Of a stretch of 64,000 nucleotides of DNA, positions 1-8,400 are shown in pieces (positions within the stretch are counted from its first letter, which is position 1; every line of letters starts with the position of its first letter). This stretch comes from Bacillota bacterium. Its GTDB lineage: Bacteria; Bacillota; Clostridia; Christensenellales; SZUA-584. The stretch lies in the NCBI GenBank assembly GCA_023436115.1, contig JAEZKQ010000024.1:124001-188000 (forward strand). The letters run 5' to 3'. The notes under the pieces were generated by a model. The model saw nothing but the letters and a program-made list of their open reading frames with translations. It ran no database searches and was not told the DNA's origin. A program made the position numbers and the translations under genes.

Positions 1-64
1 TCGCTTCTCGTTTTCTTCGCGGGGTGGCTTTTTCTGTTTTTTCCCCTGACTGCTGAGGGCTCAT
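1..64 (-). CDS. flhB: FlhB, flagellar export switch protein (N-terminal 21 residues only)
   Basis: The reverse strand from 64 to the window edge encodes 21 residues containing GEKTEKATPRR, the characteristic basic N-terminus of FlhB. FlhB is the membrane protein of the flagellar type III export gate that switches substrate specificity. The ATG (64-62) overlaps the fliR stop in an ATGA arrangement, so translation is probably coupled to fliR. The gene continues beyond the window, so membrane segments and the NPTH self-cleavage site cannot be seen. A separate small FlhB-tail homologue lies at 13016-13327. Confidence 0.85.
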   Translation of the reverse strand, partial: MSPQQSGEKTEKATPRRKREA

Positions 65-846
65 CCCGCCAACCCTGCAATCATCTGATCAATGGAGCTA
101 AACATGCGGTCAAATATCACATTGGAAAACGATAAAAAAATCGGCATCATCAACAGCAACATCATAAACCCTAGTAAAATTTTCAGCGGTATTCCAATCA
201 CAAAGACGTTCATCTGAGGTATCGCACGAACGATAAAGCCCATAGCGACTTCTCCCAGCAGTCCCGATGCGATCAACGGCATCGCTACGTTGACAGCCAA
301 CAGAAACGACAGTACGAAGACCTCCAGCGCCACAAGGCCAATCGCCGGATTCAGCGCCACCTCACCTGGGGGTATATGGCTGAAAGTGGCGTGAATAATG
401 TTGATCAGCCGCAAATGTGCATTGACACCGAAAAACGCCACCAGCAGTATCACATTGAGCAGATTGCCCGTGACAGGCACGCTGATATTGTTTTGTACGT
501 CGTATACATTAACCATGCCAAAGCCCATCTGCATATCCATCACTTGGCCTGCCGTCTGAACAAGTGAGAAAAACAGTGTTGTCACCCATCCCAAAACCAA
601 ACCAAATAGCAGCTCTTTCACGCACAATAATATAAATTCCAGAATACTACCATACGCAACTGCCGATACAGCCGGATCTGATGAGAAGATCACGTATGTC
701 ACAAGCAGGCAAAAACCAATTTTAAGTGTGCTGGGAAGGCTTCTTCTGCCAAATATGGGTGACGAGAACAATAGCGCGCTCACCCTTAAGAACATCAGTA
801 TAAAATAATCCAGATTGGCATATATCCCGTCCAGTATCTTTTCCAT
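61..846 (-). CDS. fliR: FliR, flagellar export gate membrane protein
   Basis: At 261 residues this is the usual FliR length, and it is almost entirely hydrophobic with about six membrane segments. Residues near 100-115 carry a QMGFGM-type stretch, and the protein ends in a long hydrophobic helix followed by a DRMFSSIDQ tail, as expected for the family. FliR combines with FliP and FliQ into the export gate inside the basal body. It lies 9 bases downstream of fliQ and shares an ATGA overlap with flhB, the standard fliQ-fliR-flhB order. Identity rests on both protein character and gene order. Confidence 0.95.
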   Translation of the reverse strand: MEKILDGIYANLDYFILMFLRVSALLFSSPIFGRRSLPSTLKIGFCLLVTYVIFSSDPAVSAVAYGSILEFILLCVKELLFGLVLGWVTTLFFSLVQTAGQVMDMQMGFGMVNVYDVQNNISVPVTGNLLNVILLVAFFGVNAHLRLINIIHATFSHIPPGEVALNPAIGLVALEVFVLSFLLAVNVAMPLIASGLLGEVAMGFIVRAIPQMNVFVIGIPLKILLGFMMLLLMMPIFLSFSNVIFDRMFSSIDQMIAGLAG

Positions 847-855
847 TGTGACCCG

Positions 856-1125
856 TCACTTCAGCATCGTATCGACATATCCATACATCCGATGCGTAAA
901 ATCTGTCAGGTTGGTAAGCATCATGCCGCCGAAAATAAGCAGGACGAGTAATATCGCCACGATTTTTGGTACAAAAGCCAGCGTTTGCTCGTTGATCTGT
1001 GTCGTAGCCTGAAAAATAGATACGATGGCTCCGACAACCATCGCGACGATCATGACAGGTGCAGCCACAGTTATGATCGTCATCACACCATCCTGCACAA
1101 CGGTGATAATTTCAGCTTGCTCCAC
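856..1125 (-). CDS. fliQ: FliQ, flagellar export gate protein
   Basis: This 89-residue protein has two membrane helices. Its conserved central stretch includes APVMIVAMVVGAIVSIFQATTQI and LAFVPKI read in pieces, which is diagnostic for FliQ. It forms the export gate with FliP and FliR. The start is GTG at 1125, preceded by a strong AAGGAGG seven bases upstream. It sits between fliP and fliR in the leftward flagellar operon. Confidence 0.95.
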   Translation of the reverse strand: MEQAEIITVVQDGVMTIITVAAPVMIVAMVVGAIVSIFQATTQINEQTLAFVPKIVAILLVLLIFGGMMLTNLTDFTHRMYGYVDTMLK

Positions 1126-1173
1126 GCTTTTGTCCTCCTTTTGATTCAGTGACAGATTTCTTCCTATTCAAGA

Positions 1174-2007
1174 CTAACCGAAACTCCCGACCAGCGTCTT
1201 GACGGTGAGTGTCCATCCGTCGACCAGCACAAAAAGCAACACTTTAAACGGCAGCGATATGACGATAGGCGGAAGCATCATCATGCCCATAGACATCAGA
1301 ACGCTGGCCACGATCATATCTAAGACTATAAAAGGTATATACAGCAGGAAACCGATCTGAAACCCGCGCTTGATCTCACTTGTGATAAAAGCCGGTATCA
1401 GCGCTGTATTGGAAACCTCCTCTACGCTTTGTATTTCTTGATCCGCTTCGGAAATGGATATAAAATAATCAAGATCGCTTTTGTACGTCTGTTTGAGCAT
1501 AAACCCACGAACAGGCTCCATCGCCCTCTCTAGTGCCTGTTCGTCGTTAATCTTTTCGGCAATATAGGGCTGATAGGCATTGACATTGATATCGTCAATC
1601 ACGGGAGACATGACAAAAAAGGTCAAAAACAGCGCAAGGCCGATCAATATCTGGTTGGGCGGCATTTGCTGCAAACCCAGTCCATTTCGTATCAGCGACA
1701 GTACAATAATGATACGCGGAAAACAGGTCAGCATGAGAAGTATGGAAGGCAGCAGCGACAGTATCGTCAGCAGCAGGACAATATCGATGGTTTGCGATCT
1801 GTCCCCCAGCAAGCCGCCCAGTACATTGTTTTCATCTCCCGTGCCTGTGCCCGTCGTTGATGTGGCATTGGATGTGCCTTCAATAGCGCTGCAGCCTGCC
1901 GTTATCATAAGCAGCAGACACAGCACCGCCACAATGATCATTTTTGTCTTTATACGGCGCGATTGCTTTTTTGCAGGTTCCGCTTGAATTATCTGAAGAT
2001 TATTCAT
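1174..2007 (-). CDS. fliP: FliP, flagellar export gate protein
   Basis: FliP is the third membrane protein of the flagellar export gate. The start chosen is ATG at 2007, giving 277 residues. It has GAGGG just upstream and overlaps the end of fliO by 8 bases; a longer reading frame to 2190 would run far inside fliO. The protein begins with a basic stretch and a hydrophobic signal-like segment ending near AGC, in line with the cleavable signal peptide known for FliP. A short Ser/Thr/Gly-rich linker follows, then the conserved core (RIIIVLSLIRNGLG, PPNQILIGLALFLTFF, and a MGMMMLPP motif near the C-terminus). Confidence 0.95.
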   Translation of the reverse strand: MNNLQIIQAEPAKKQSRRIKTKMIIVAVLCLLLMITAGCSAIEGTSNATSTTGTGTGDENNVLGGLLGDRSQTIDIVLLLTILSLLPSILLMLTCFPRIIIVLSLIRNGLGLQQMPPNQILIGLALFLTFFVMSPVIDDINVNAYQPYIAEKINDEQALERAMEPVRGFMLKQTYKSDLDYFISISEADQEIQSVEEVSNTALIPAFITSEIKRGFQIGFLLYIPFIVLDMIVASVLMSMGMMMLPPIVISLPFKVLLFVLVDGWTLTVKTLVGSFG

Positions 2008-2518
2008 CCATTCCCTCGTTATCAGCTCGGTTATTTTTCTGTCTGCTTTTTCTTTGACTAATGGCACGGTTAATTTGATCGAGATAGTCATTATCACTCT
2101 GATCTTCAGCCGGAGGCGGTATCGTTGTTTGTTTTGCCTGTTTGGCTTCCATACGCGCTTTTTGCAGGTTGCCCGGTGCGTTTTTGGCATTGGCTAAAAA
2201 TTCGGCAAATTTCCCCATGGCGCTTTGACCAGATTGGGGCTTATTTTCCGACATGATATCCGATAAATCTTCAGGATTCACTTCGCCCAATGAATTGATA
2301 TTTTGATTTGTTACACCCAGAAGCAGGTATTTGTCTCCCACTTTGGCTACCAGCAGAGCCTTGTCTTTGCCAATACTCATACGGTCTTGTATCTGAATGT
2401 ATTTGCTTTTGAGCATTCGGTTTGTTTTACCCGATATAAATTTGGTCGTATAATAAGCGGCGAGCAGCACACCTACCATAATGATAACATAAAAAAGCGT
2501 AGACCAAATATCCTGCAT
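2000..2518 (-). CDS. fliO: FliO-like flagellar assembly protein
   Basis: This 172-residue protein has one membrane helix near the N-terminus (about residues 6-24). A cytoplasmic beta-rich domain with the FliO signature follows (IQDRMSIGKDKALLVAKVGDKYLLLG, in pieces), then a charged Gln/Lys/Arg-rich tail. FliO helps assemble the FliP ring of the export gate. It lies directly before fliP, the universal arrangement, and overlaps it by 8 bases. The 74 bases between it and fliE are AT-rich and contain a possible weak promoter. Confidence 0.88.
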   Translation of the reverse strand: MQDIWSTLFYVIIMVGVLLAAYYTTKFISGKTNRMLKSKYIQIQDRMSIGKDKALLVAKVGDKYLLLGVTNQNINSLGEVNPEDLSDIMSENKPQSGQSAMGKFAEFLANAKNAPGNLQKARMEAKQAKQTTIPPPAEDQSDNDYLDQINRAISQRKSRQKNNRADNEGMDE

Positions 2519-2592
2519 AAGTTACCCCTCTCAGTCTACACTTTATATACCCTTATTGATTTTATGTGAAACAGTTTTTCTTTTCCAGTGTA

Positions 2593-2886
2593 TTACAGCT
2601 GCATACCCATAACTTCGTTATAAGCTGAAATCACTTTATTTCTGACTTGAATAGCAAGGTTAAGAGCCAGCTCTGCTTTTTGCGCCTCGATGATCGGTGT
2701 ATGCAAACTGTCCGTTTCACCCGTCAGCAGCGCCTCATTTTCTACTTCCACTGATTTTTGCGTTTCTTGGGCAGCATTCATCGCATCAGTCAAAATATCG
2801 GTAAAGCTGCTGCCTTCAGGTTTGGTTTTTGTGGACCCCTGCGTATCCAGCTTGGATATAACATTATTAATTCCGCTGACCTGCAT
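2593..2886 (-). CDS. fliE: FliE, hook-basal body adaptor
   Basis: FliE links the MS ring to the rod. The protein is 97 residues, the usual length. A poorly conserved N-terminus is followed by SSFTDILTDAMN and the C-terminal region where KAELALNLAIQVRNKV and AYNEVMGMQ match the FliE pattern. It follows flgC by 19 bases, the common flgB-flgC-fliE order. In most Firmicutes fliF follows next; here the next gene is fliO. Confidence 0.95.
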   Translation of the reverse strand: MQVSGINNVISKLDTQGSTKTKPEGSSFTDILTDAMNAAQETQKSVEVENEALLTGETDSLHTPIIEAQKAELALNLAIQVRNKVISAYNEVMGMQL

Positions 2887-2905
2887 GCTTGCGTCCCCCT
2901 AAATA

Positions 2906-3328
2906 TCAGCCGCTGATTTCCAGCGCCTTTATTGCCATACTCTTTGTCGCATTGAGTACTGTCACATTGGCTTCATAAGAACGAGTGGCTTCCATAAGAT
3001 CGATGATTTCTTCTGTTTCATTAACATTAGGCATCGCCACATACCCATTGGCATCCGCATCGGGATGATTCGGATCGTAATCATATTCAAAACTCGAGGC
3101 GTCCTCAACTATCTGAGAAACCATAACACCTGCACCCGTTGCTTGTTTAAGAACTGTGGAAAAGTCCGCCGTTCTTTCCTGCATGACAACAACTCTTCTG
3201 CGATAGGGCCCCCCGTTTTCTGTACGCGTCGTGCCGGCGTTGGCAATATTCTCACTGATCACGTCCATACGCATACGCTGGGCTGTTAAAGCCGAGGCGC
3301 TGATGTCAAGTGATGATAAAAATCCCAT
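2906..3328 (-). CDS. flgC: FlgC, flagellar basal-body rod protein
   Basis: The protein is 140 residues long. It has the rod-family N-terminal motif (SALTAQRMRMDVISENIANA, read in pieces) and the C-terminal heptad region ending EATRSYEANVTVLNATKSM, with a final ALEISG. FlgC forms part of the proximal rod. The start ATG at 3328 is preceded by GAAGG. It follows flgB after 5 bases, so the two are certainly co-transcribed. Confidence 0.96.
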   Translation of the reverse strand: MGFLSSLDISASALTAQRMRMDVISENIANAGTTRTENGGPYRRRVVVMQERTADFSTVLKQATGAGVMVSQIVEDASSFEYDYDPNHPDADANGYVAMPNVNETEEIIDLMEATRSYEANVTVLNATKSMAIKALEISG

Positions 3329-3333
3329 TATGC

Positions 3334-3732
3334 TTACCTTCCTTCGTTGATCGCTACGTTTAGCCTGCGAAACTCGCTGGACAACTGTTCTACCAAAATA
3401 TTGTAATATATCGTGTTTTTTGCGAGCTCTGCGTTTTCATAATCGATATCGACGTTGTTCCTGTCCATCCTGTAGGACGTCGCACTGTTTTTTTCCACTA
3501 TCGAATCCATAGACTGCGAAGAAAAATTGATATGCTGCTCCCGCGTCTTTTTCGCGGTAATTCCATTCTTATTAAGCGCCGCTTTGAAAGCGGACTCGAA
3601 CGAAACCGACGAGGATTTAAATCCCGGTGTATCCACATTGGCGATATTGTTGCTAATGACCTTGTTTTTAAGCCAAGATGCATCAAGGCCTTTTTGCAGC
3701 AGATTCACATTACTAAAAAGATCGTCTATCAA
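3334..3732 (-). CDS. flgB: FlgB, flagellar basal-body rod protein
   Basis: FlgB is a proximal rod subunit. I chose a TTG start at 3732, giving 132 residues beginning (M)IDDLFSNVNLLQKGLDA. It has GGAGG eight bases upstream and fits the family N-terminus, whereas the longer reading frame to 3855 runs into the upstream transglycosylase. The rod motif NKVISNNIANVDTPGFKSS is clear and the C-terminus ends with the expected coiled region. The gene starts 13 bases after the transglycosylase stop. Confidence 0.93.
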   Translation of the reverse strand: MIDDLFSNVNLLQKGLDASWLKNKVISNNIANVDTPGFKSSSVSFESAFKAALNKNGITAKKTREQHINFSSQSMDSIVEKNSATSYRMDRNNVDIDYENAELAKNTIYYNILVEQLSSEFRRLNVAINEGR

Positions 3733-3745
3733 CTTAAAAGCCTCC

Positions 3746-4372
3746 TCAACTGTTGGAAAACTGTTCGTAATACGAAAGCACTTTGTCGACATAGTTTCGA
3801 ACGCGCTGTGAAATCTGTTCATATTGACCCGAGTCGTTCGCATCGGTAATGCCAAGTCTGCCGATTCTCCCCGGCCCTGTGTTATATGCCGCTAGAGCCA
3901 GCCGGATATCACCAAAGCGATTTAGCATCTGGCTCAAGTATTGGCTGCCGCCCATTACATTCTGACTGATATCGAACGAATCTTTGACACCAAGCGACTC
4001 TGCTGTACGCGGCATCAGCTGCATGAGACCCTGCGCACCTGCGCTGGAAACCGCGTTGGGATTAAAAGATGATTCCACCTGTATCACCGCACGTATCAAA
4101 GCCGGATCCAGTCCGGTTGCCACAGCCGCTCTTTGCACCGCTGCGTCGATCTCACTGCTGTTCGTATAAGTTTGCGTCCCCGTGTAGCCCGTAAACGCGG
4201 CTGCATCATACGTTTGCGCTGCTTCAGACGTGCTGTCCAGTGCCATTCGCTGCTCCACAGCATTTAGAATATCGTCAAAGGCCGTTGAAGCACCACATTT
4301 AGCGGCTTTCGATTGCAGTACGCTATGAAATTGGCTCAATTTTGCAAGATAAATATCTTCTACTCGATTCAT
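3746..4372 (-). CDS. Flagellar-locus lytic transglycosylase (SLT domain)
   Basis: A 208-residue protein whose C-terminal half (about residues 78-200) is an SLT goose-lysozyme-like domain. The catalytic Glu100 lies in IQVESSFNP, followed by GAQGLMQLMP and AAYNTGPGRI. It has no signal peptide, so it may be exported through the flagellar apparatus, like FlgJ, to open peptidoglycan for the rod; that role is inferred from its place directly before flgB. The start is uncertain. ATG 4372 has no ribosome binding site and lies only 4-5 bases after the predicted sigma-D transcript start. An internal ATG at 4246 has a good GGAG and would give a 166-residue form still holding the whole domain. Confidence 0.85.
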   Translation of the reverse strand: MNRVEDIYLAKLSQFHSVLQSKAAKCGASTAFDDILNAVEQRMALDSTSEAAQTYDAAAFTGYTGTQTYTNSSEIDAAVQRAAVATGLDPALIRAVIQVESSFNPNAVSSAGAQGLMQLMPRTAESLGVKDSFDISQNVMGGSQYLSQMLNRFGDIRLALAAYNTGPGRIGRLGITDANDSGQYEQISQRVRNYVDKVLSYYEQFSNS

Positions 4373-4382
4373 ACTAATTTAA

Positions 4383-4410
4383 ATATCGGCACAAACCGCC
4401 AAAAGCTTTA
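4383..4410 (-). promoter_or_regulatory. Sigma-D (sigma-28 type) flagellar promoter
   Basis: On the reverse strand TAAA (4410-4407) is followed after 16 bases by GCCGATAT (4390-4383), a full match to both boxes of the Firmicute flagellar sigma-factor consensus; spacing of 14-16 is usual. It lies between cheB and the transglycosylase gene and should drive the transglycosylase-flgB-flgC-fliE-fliOPQR-flhB segment. Transcription would start near 4376-4377. Confidence 0.8.
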
Positions 4411-4417
4411 ATAAATC

Positions 4418-5470
4418 TTATTTTTCCGCTTGTAAGCTGTTGTTCCATTCATATATCCGGTGAGAGATCGCGCTGAGCGGAAGCTGGATATCCACCGCGC
4501 CGACGTTGTATGCCACGGCAGGCATGCCATAGACCACGCATGTTTTTTTATCCTGCCCGATTGTGTAAGCTCCGCTTTGCTTCATGGCAAGCATTCCCTT
4601 CGCCCCATCGCTCCCCATACCTGTCAAAATGATGCCTAAACGATTGATACCCTTTAACTTGGCGATTGAATCAAACAAATAATCCACCGAAGGACAATGA
4701 CCGCTGACTTTTTCACCTTCGCGGCATTCCACAGCGAATCCGCCGCCGCGCCGCACCACACTCATTTGCAAACCGCCCGGTGCAACCAATGCCGTACCGG
4801 GCTTTATAACATCCTTGTCTTTGGCTTCACGGACTTCCATGGTACAGATACTATTCAGACGCTCGGCATAGAGTCTTGTAAACACCGGAGGCATATGCTG
4901 GACGATGACGATCCCGGGCAGATCGTTACCCAACCCCTGCAGAATGTTCAGTGTGGCTTCGGTTCCCCCGGTCGATGCGCCAATCGCAATAATACCGCTT
5001 TTTGCGGCCGAAATCTCGTTTGTGCCCAGCATCTGTCTGGCCGGATTGTGCTTATGCTGTCCCACTTTCGCTATAGAAGCGATCTTGATCTTCACGGTCA
5101 TTTCAGAAATGAACTGCTGTTTATCACGTTCTGTTCTTAATTCAGGCTTGGTGATAAAATCGACTGCGCCCGCATCCAGCGCATCAAAAACGCTGCTGCT
5201 GACCGCGCTGATGACGACCACAGGAAGCGGATACTGCGGCATCAGCCTTTTTAGAAAATCGATGCCGTTCATTTTAGGCATATTGATATCAAGTGTCATC
5301 ACGTCGGGCTTTAGCTCGAGTATTTTATCCCGCGCCTCGTAAACGTCTGCCGCCTTGCCGACAATCTCGATACCATCGTCTGTGGATAGCGCCGAAGATA
5401 TGTACTCTCTCATAAACAGCGAATCGTCTACGACCAAAACCCTGACTGCTTTTGCTGCCATATACGTCAC
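4418..5470 (-). CDS. cheB: CheB, receptor methylesterase/glutamine deamidase
   Basis: CheB removes methyl groups from chemoreceptor glutamates and deamidates receptor glutamines. The 350-residue protein has an N-terminal receiver domain with acidic pocket residues (VDDS) and the phosphoacceptor Asp61 in TLDINMPKMNG. The C-terminal methylesterase domain carries Ser166 in GASTGG, His192 in VQHMP and Asp288 in GMGSDGAKG. GTG at 5470 overlaps the cheR stop by 4 bases; ATG at 5461 is an alternative that would shorten it by three residues. It works with CheR and with the MCP encoded just upstream. Confidence 0.96.
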   Translation of the reverse strand: MTYMAAKAVRVLVVDDSLFMREYISSALSTDDGIEIVGKAADVYEARDKILELKPDVMTLDINMPKMNGIDFLKRLMPQYPLPVVVISAVSSSVFDALDAGAVDFITKPELRTERDKQQFISEMTVKIKIASIAKVGQHKHNPARQMLGTNEISAAKSGIIAIGASTGGTEATLNILQGLGNDLPGIVIVQHMPPVFTRLYAERLNSICTMEVREAKDKDVIKPGTALVAPGGLQMSVVRRGGGFAVECREGEKVSGHCPSVDYLFDSIAKLKGINRLGIILTGMGSDGAKGMLAMKQSGAYTIGQDKKTCVVYGMPAVAYNVGAVDIQLPLSAISHRIYEWNNSLQAEK

Positions 5471-6282
5471 CCAACCTTTTTATAAATGGATGGCTTTACG
5501 CTCCTAAACCTCGTGTCACTTTTTTCAATCGTCTCAGATTGTCCGATAAAAAGATAGCCTCCCGGTGCAAGTGATTCATAAAATTTATGAATCAATGTTT
5601 TCTTTGTCTGTTCATTAAAATATATCATCACATTTCGACAGAAGATCACATGAAACTGCTTTTTAAACGGAAACTTTTCTTCGATAAGGTTAAACCTGCG
5701 AAATAGCACTTCCTTTTTTATTTGACTGCCGATTTCGAAGCTCCCATCGGGCAGCCTGTTAAAATATGATTCCTTCCAGTTTCTCGGTACGTTTTTGAGG
5801 CACTCATCATCATAAATACCCCGCCTTGCCGCATCCAATACTTTCAATGAAATATCCGTGGCAAGCACCTTGGTATCCCACGCCGATTTATGCTCTCCAA
5901 AATAGTCTGATATCAGCATGGCCATCGTATATGGTTCTTGCCCTGTTGAGCAGCCGGCGCTCCATATGCGCAGATCATGGTCCTTGACAGTTGCCGCAAG
6001 CTCCGCGAGCACATAATCTTTAAAAAACTGAAAATGGTCCCATTCGCGCATAAAATATGAATAGTTTGTCGTCAGACGGTTGAGTATCTGATTGAGTTCC
6101 TCCCCCGTCTGATCGTTAAATGCATATTCCAGAAAGGTAGTGTAATCGTAAAAACCCTTATTCACCAAATAGTTATTTAATCTGCTCTCAATCAGCGTAC
6201 GCTTTTTGATCAGATTGATACCGTAATTCTTTTGCAGATATTCAACTAAAGTTATAAATTCCTTATCATTTATTGCTATCAT
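5467..6282 (-). CDS. cheR: CheR, chemoreceptor methyltransferase
   Basis: CheR methylates receptor glutamates using S-adenosylmethionine. The 271-residue protein has the all-alpha N-terminal domain, then the Rossmann domain with the SAM-binding motif WSAGCSTGQEPYT and the conserved FCRNVMIYF and GGYLFIGQSE stretches. Length and motifs are typical. It overlaps cheB by 4 bases, indicating coupled translation. A strong hairpin (6294-6327) separates it from the MCP gene. Confidence 0.96.
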   Translation of the reverse strand: MIAINDKEFITLVEYLQKNYGINLIKKRTLIESRLNNYLVNKGFYDYTTFLEYAFNDQTGEELNQILNRLTTNYSYFMREWDHFQFFKDYVLAELAATVKDHDLRIWSAGCSTGQEPYTMAMLISDYFGEHKSAWDTKVLATDISLKVLDAARRGIYDDECLKNVPRNWKESYFNRLPDGSFEIGSQIKKEVLFRRFNLIEEKFPFKKQFHVIFCRNVMIYFNEQTKKTLIHKFYESLAPGGYLFIGQSETIEKSDTRFRSVKPSIYKKVG

Positions 6283-6293
6283 TGATCACCCTG

Positions 6294-6327
6294 GTATATA
6301 AGAGGGGCTTCATGCCCCTCTTGTATA
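6294..6327 (-). repeat. Intercistronic hairpin between the MCP gene and cheR
   Basis: GTATATAAGAGGGGC (6294-6308) is almost perfectly complementary to GCCCCTCTTGTATAC (6313-6327), with a TTCAT loop. No T-run follows on the reverse strand, so it is not a classic terminator. It may partly terminate transcription or protect the receptor message. Its core (GGGCTTCATGCCC) recurs in the hairpin at 31566-31586. Confidence 0.6.
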
Positions 6328-6333
6328 CATCGT

Positions 6334-8400
6334 TTAGTATTTTCCAAAATCCTCATCACTCAGAATAATGGTTTCTTGGTTACTCTGTATGGCCGGCGGC
6401 GGCATTGTGGCCTTTTCAAAAGCCACATCCTTTTCTTCCGAAGAGTTCAGTGTGAACCGTTCGATCATACCTTTGAGCATCTCTGCCTGGCTTGAAAGCT
6501 CTTCGCTCGCTGCCGCTCCCTCTTGTGCTGTTGCGGAATTCATTTGCACCACTTGCGAAAGCTGATCAATGCCCTTATTGATTTGTGCGATACCCGTGGC
6601 CTGTTCATCCGAAGCTTTTGCTATTCCGCTCAGTAAACCGAGAGCTTTTTCGGAGCTTGTTACGATGCTGCGAAGTGTCTCCGCCGTTTCGTCCGCAATC
6701 GCCGTACCGGTCTGCACATTCTTAATTGACCCCTCGATCAGCGCTGTGGTCTCTTTTGCCGCTGTGGCACTGCGTGCCGCTAAGTTTCTGACTTCTTCGG
6801 CAACCACCGCGAAGCCCTTGCCGTGCACACCCGCACGTGCTGCCTCAACCGCCGCATTGAGCGCCAGTATGTTGGTCTGGAATGCAATGTCGTCAATAAC
6901 CTTAATGATTTTTGATATGTTCGACGACGACTCGTTGATATCCTGCATCGACGAGAGCATCGCGCGCATCTTGTCATTGCTCTGATCGGCTACTTCTTTT
7001 GCATTCTGTGCAAGTTGTGTGGCCAAATTGGCATCCGCAGCGTTTTTCTTTATCTGAGAAGCGATTTGTGTGATGGAAGCCGACAGCTCTTCAATAGCGC
7101 CGGCTTGTTCTGTCGCTCCTTGAGAAATCTCCTGATTCCCGTTGGACACCAGCCGCGAGCCGGATGCCACCTGCTCTGCTGCAATGGCAAATTCATTTAA
7201 GACAGCATTGAAGGAATTGATAATGGAGTTAATCGAATCCTTTAACGCCACAAAATCGCCCCGGTATGAAGAATCTATATTGACAGCAAGATTTCCGTTG
7301 TCAACCTCGGCCAATGTATAGGATATCTCTCCGATATAGCCTTTAAGCGTTTCAATCGTATCATTGAGCCCCAGTTTGAGAGCTTCGTAATCGCCTGCAA
7401 ATTCACCCGATACACTTGTATTCAAGTTGCCTTTTCCGAGTTCTTGCACCACTGTCAAGGCCTCATTTATGGGCGCCGTCACAGCATCAAGCGTGTTATT
7501 GATTCCTTCTATGACCTTACGATAGTCGCCCTGGTGCTTTTCGGCATCGGCACGCATGGAGGCTTTGCCTTCCATGGCAGCATCCACAAGCATGGTGACG
7601 TCGGAAAGCATAGATCTTATCGCAGAAAGTGTTCCGGAAAAAGCCCGTACCAAAATCCCGACTTCATCTTTATACGCAAAATCGATTTCCTTAATATTCG
7701 TATCACCTGCGGCCATTTTCTGAGCCGCATCAGAAAGATTTCGAATAGGTTTGCTGATAAGACGTGCGACAAGTAATCCTAAGACCACAGAAATAACAAC
7801 ACTTAGGCCAAGCACAATGATAACAAGTTGTATGGCCTGGTCGGTGATGCTATTGTTCTTAGCATACATATCAGCGGCATTCTTTGCCAATGACTGTTCC
7901 AATTGCGTGATGTTATCCTGCACGGACATCGCGATAGAATCAACATCCTCACTAGCAAGGAGGTTTAAGGCTCCAGACTTGTTGCCGGCCAGAGCCAGTT
8001 CGATCACTTTCGCTTCATGGACAACGTAGTCTTTTCTGCCTTCAGCGATGGTATCCAGCTTATCTCTGTCTGCACCATCCAGCATCCCTCTGAGCTTTTC
8101 AATAGACGATCCGATAAGTGCGTCCAGTTGAGACATATTGTCTGCTTCAGACTTAACTTTTTCTCTATCGTTGTTTGTCACCATATCCCGAACAACCACT
8201 CGCGTTCTCTGATACATCTGTGAGATGTCCGCGAGCAGAACAATTGGCTCTGTTCCTTTTTCATAAATGCCATTGCTGTGTTCTTTCATCTGCATCATGC
8301 TGAATAAGCCAAAAACGCCAGCGACGCTGCTTAAAATTGTGATGATTAATGCACCCGTAATAATTTTAGTGCTAATCTTTAAATTGCGATACCACTTCAT
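6334..8400 (-). CDS. Methyl-accepting chemotaxis protein
   Basis: A 688-residue chemoreceptor. Membrane helices lie at about residues 13-35 and 189-215 and flank an outside helical sensor of about 150 residues (four-helix-bundle type). A HAMP domain (about 215-268) is followed by two further HAMP-like helical units (about 300-400), in which GKGNLNTSVSGEFAGDYEALK-type and NGNLAVNIDSSYRGDF-type segments repeat. The signalling domain then has the conserved hairpin tip (DIAFQTNILALNAAVEAARAG, read in pieces). A proline-containing tail ends DEDFGKY. Clustering with cheW, cheR and cheB suggests it is a main adaptation target. The ligand cannot be predicted. Confidence 0.93.
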   Translation of the reverse strand: MKWYRNLKISTKIITGALIITILSSVAGVFGLFSMMQMKEHSNGIYEKGTEPIVLLADISQMYQRTRVVVRDMVTNNDREKVKSEADNMSQLDALIGSSIEKLRGMLDGADRDKLDTIAEGRKDYVVHEAKVIELALAGNKSGALNLLASEDVDSIAMSVQDNITQLEQSLAKNAADMYAKNNSITDQAIQLVIIVLGLSVVISVVLGLLVARLISKPIRNLSDAAQKMAAGDTNIKEIDFAYKDEVGILVRAFSGTLSAIRSMLSDVTMLVDAAMEGKASMRADAEKHQGDYRKVIEGINNTLDAVTAPINEALTVVQELGKGNLNTSVSGEFAGDYEALKLGLNDTIETLKGYIGEISYTLAEVDNGNLAVNIDSSYRGDFVALKDSINSIINSFNAVLNEFAIAAEQVASGSRLVSNGNQEISQGATEQAGAIEELSASITQIASQIKKNAADANLATQLAQNAKEVADQSNDKMRAMLSSMQDINESSSNISKIIKVIDDIAFQTNILALNAAVEAARAGVHGKGFAVVAEEVRNLAARSATAAKETTALIEGSIKNVQTGTAIADETAETLRSIVTSSEKALGLLSGIAKASDEQATGIAQINKGIDQLSQVVQMNSATAQEGAAASEELSSQAEMLKGMIERFTLNSSEEKDVAFEKATMPPPAIQSNQETIILSDEDFGKY

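Noticed and set aside
3746..3855. Extension of flgB to an ATG at 3855.
   Set aside because: It would overlap the transglycosylase C-terminus by over 100 bases; the TTG at 3732 has GGAGG and fits the family start.
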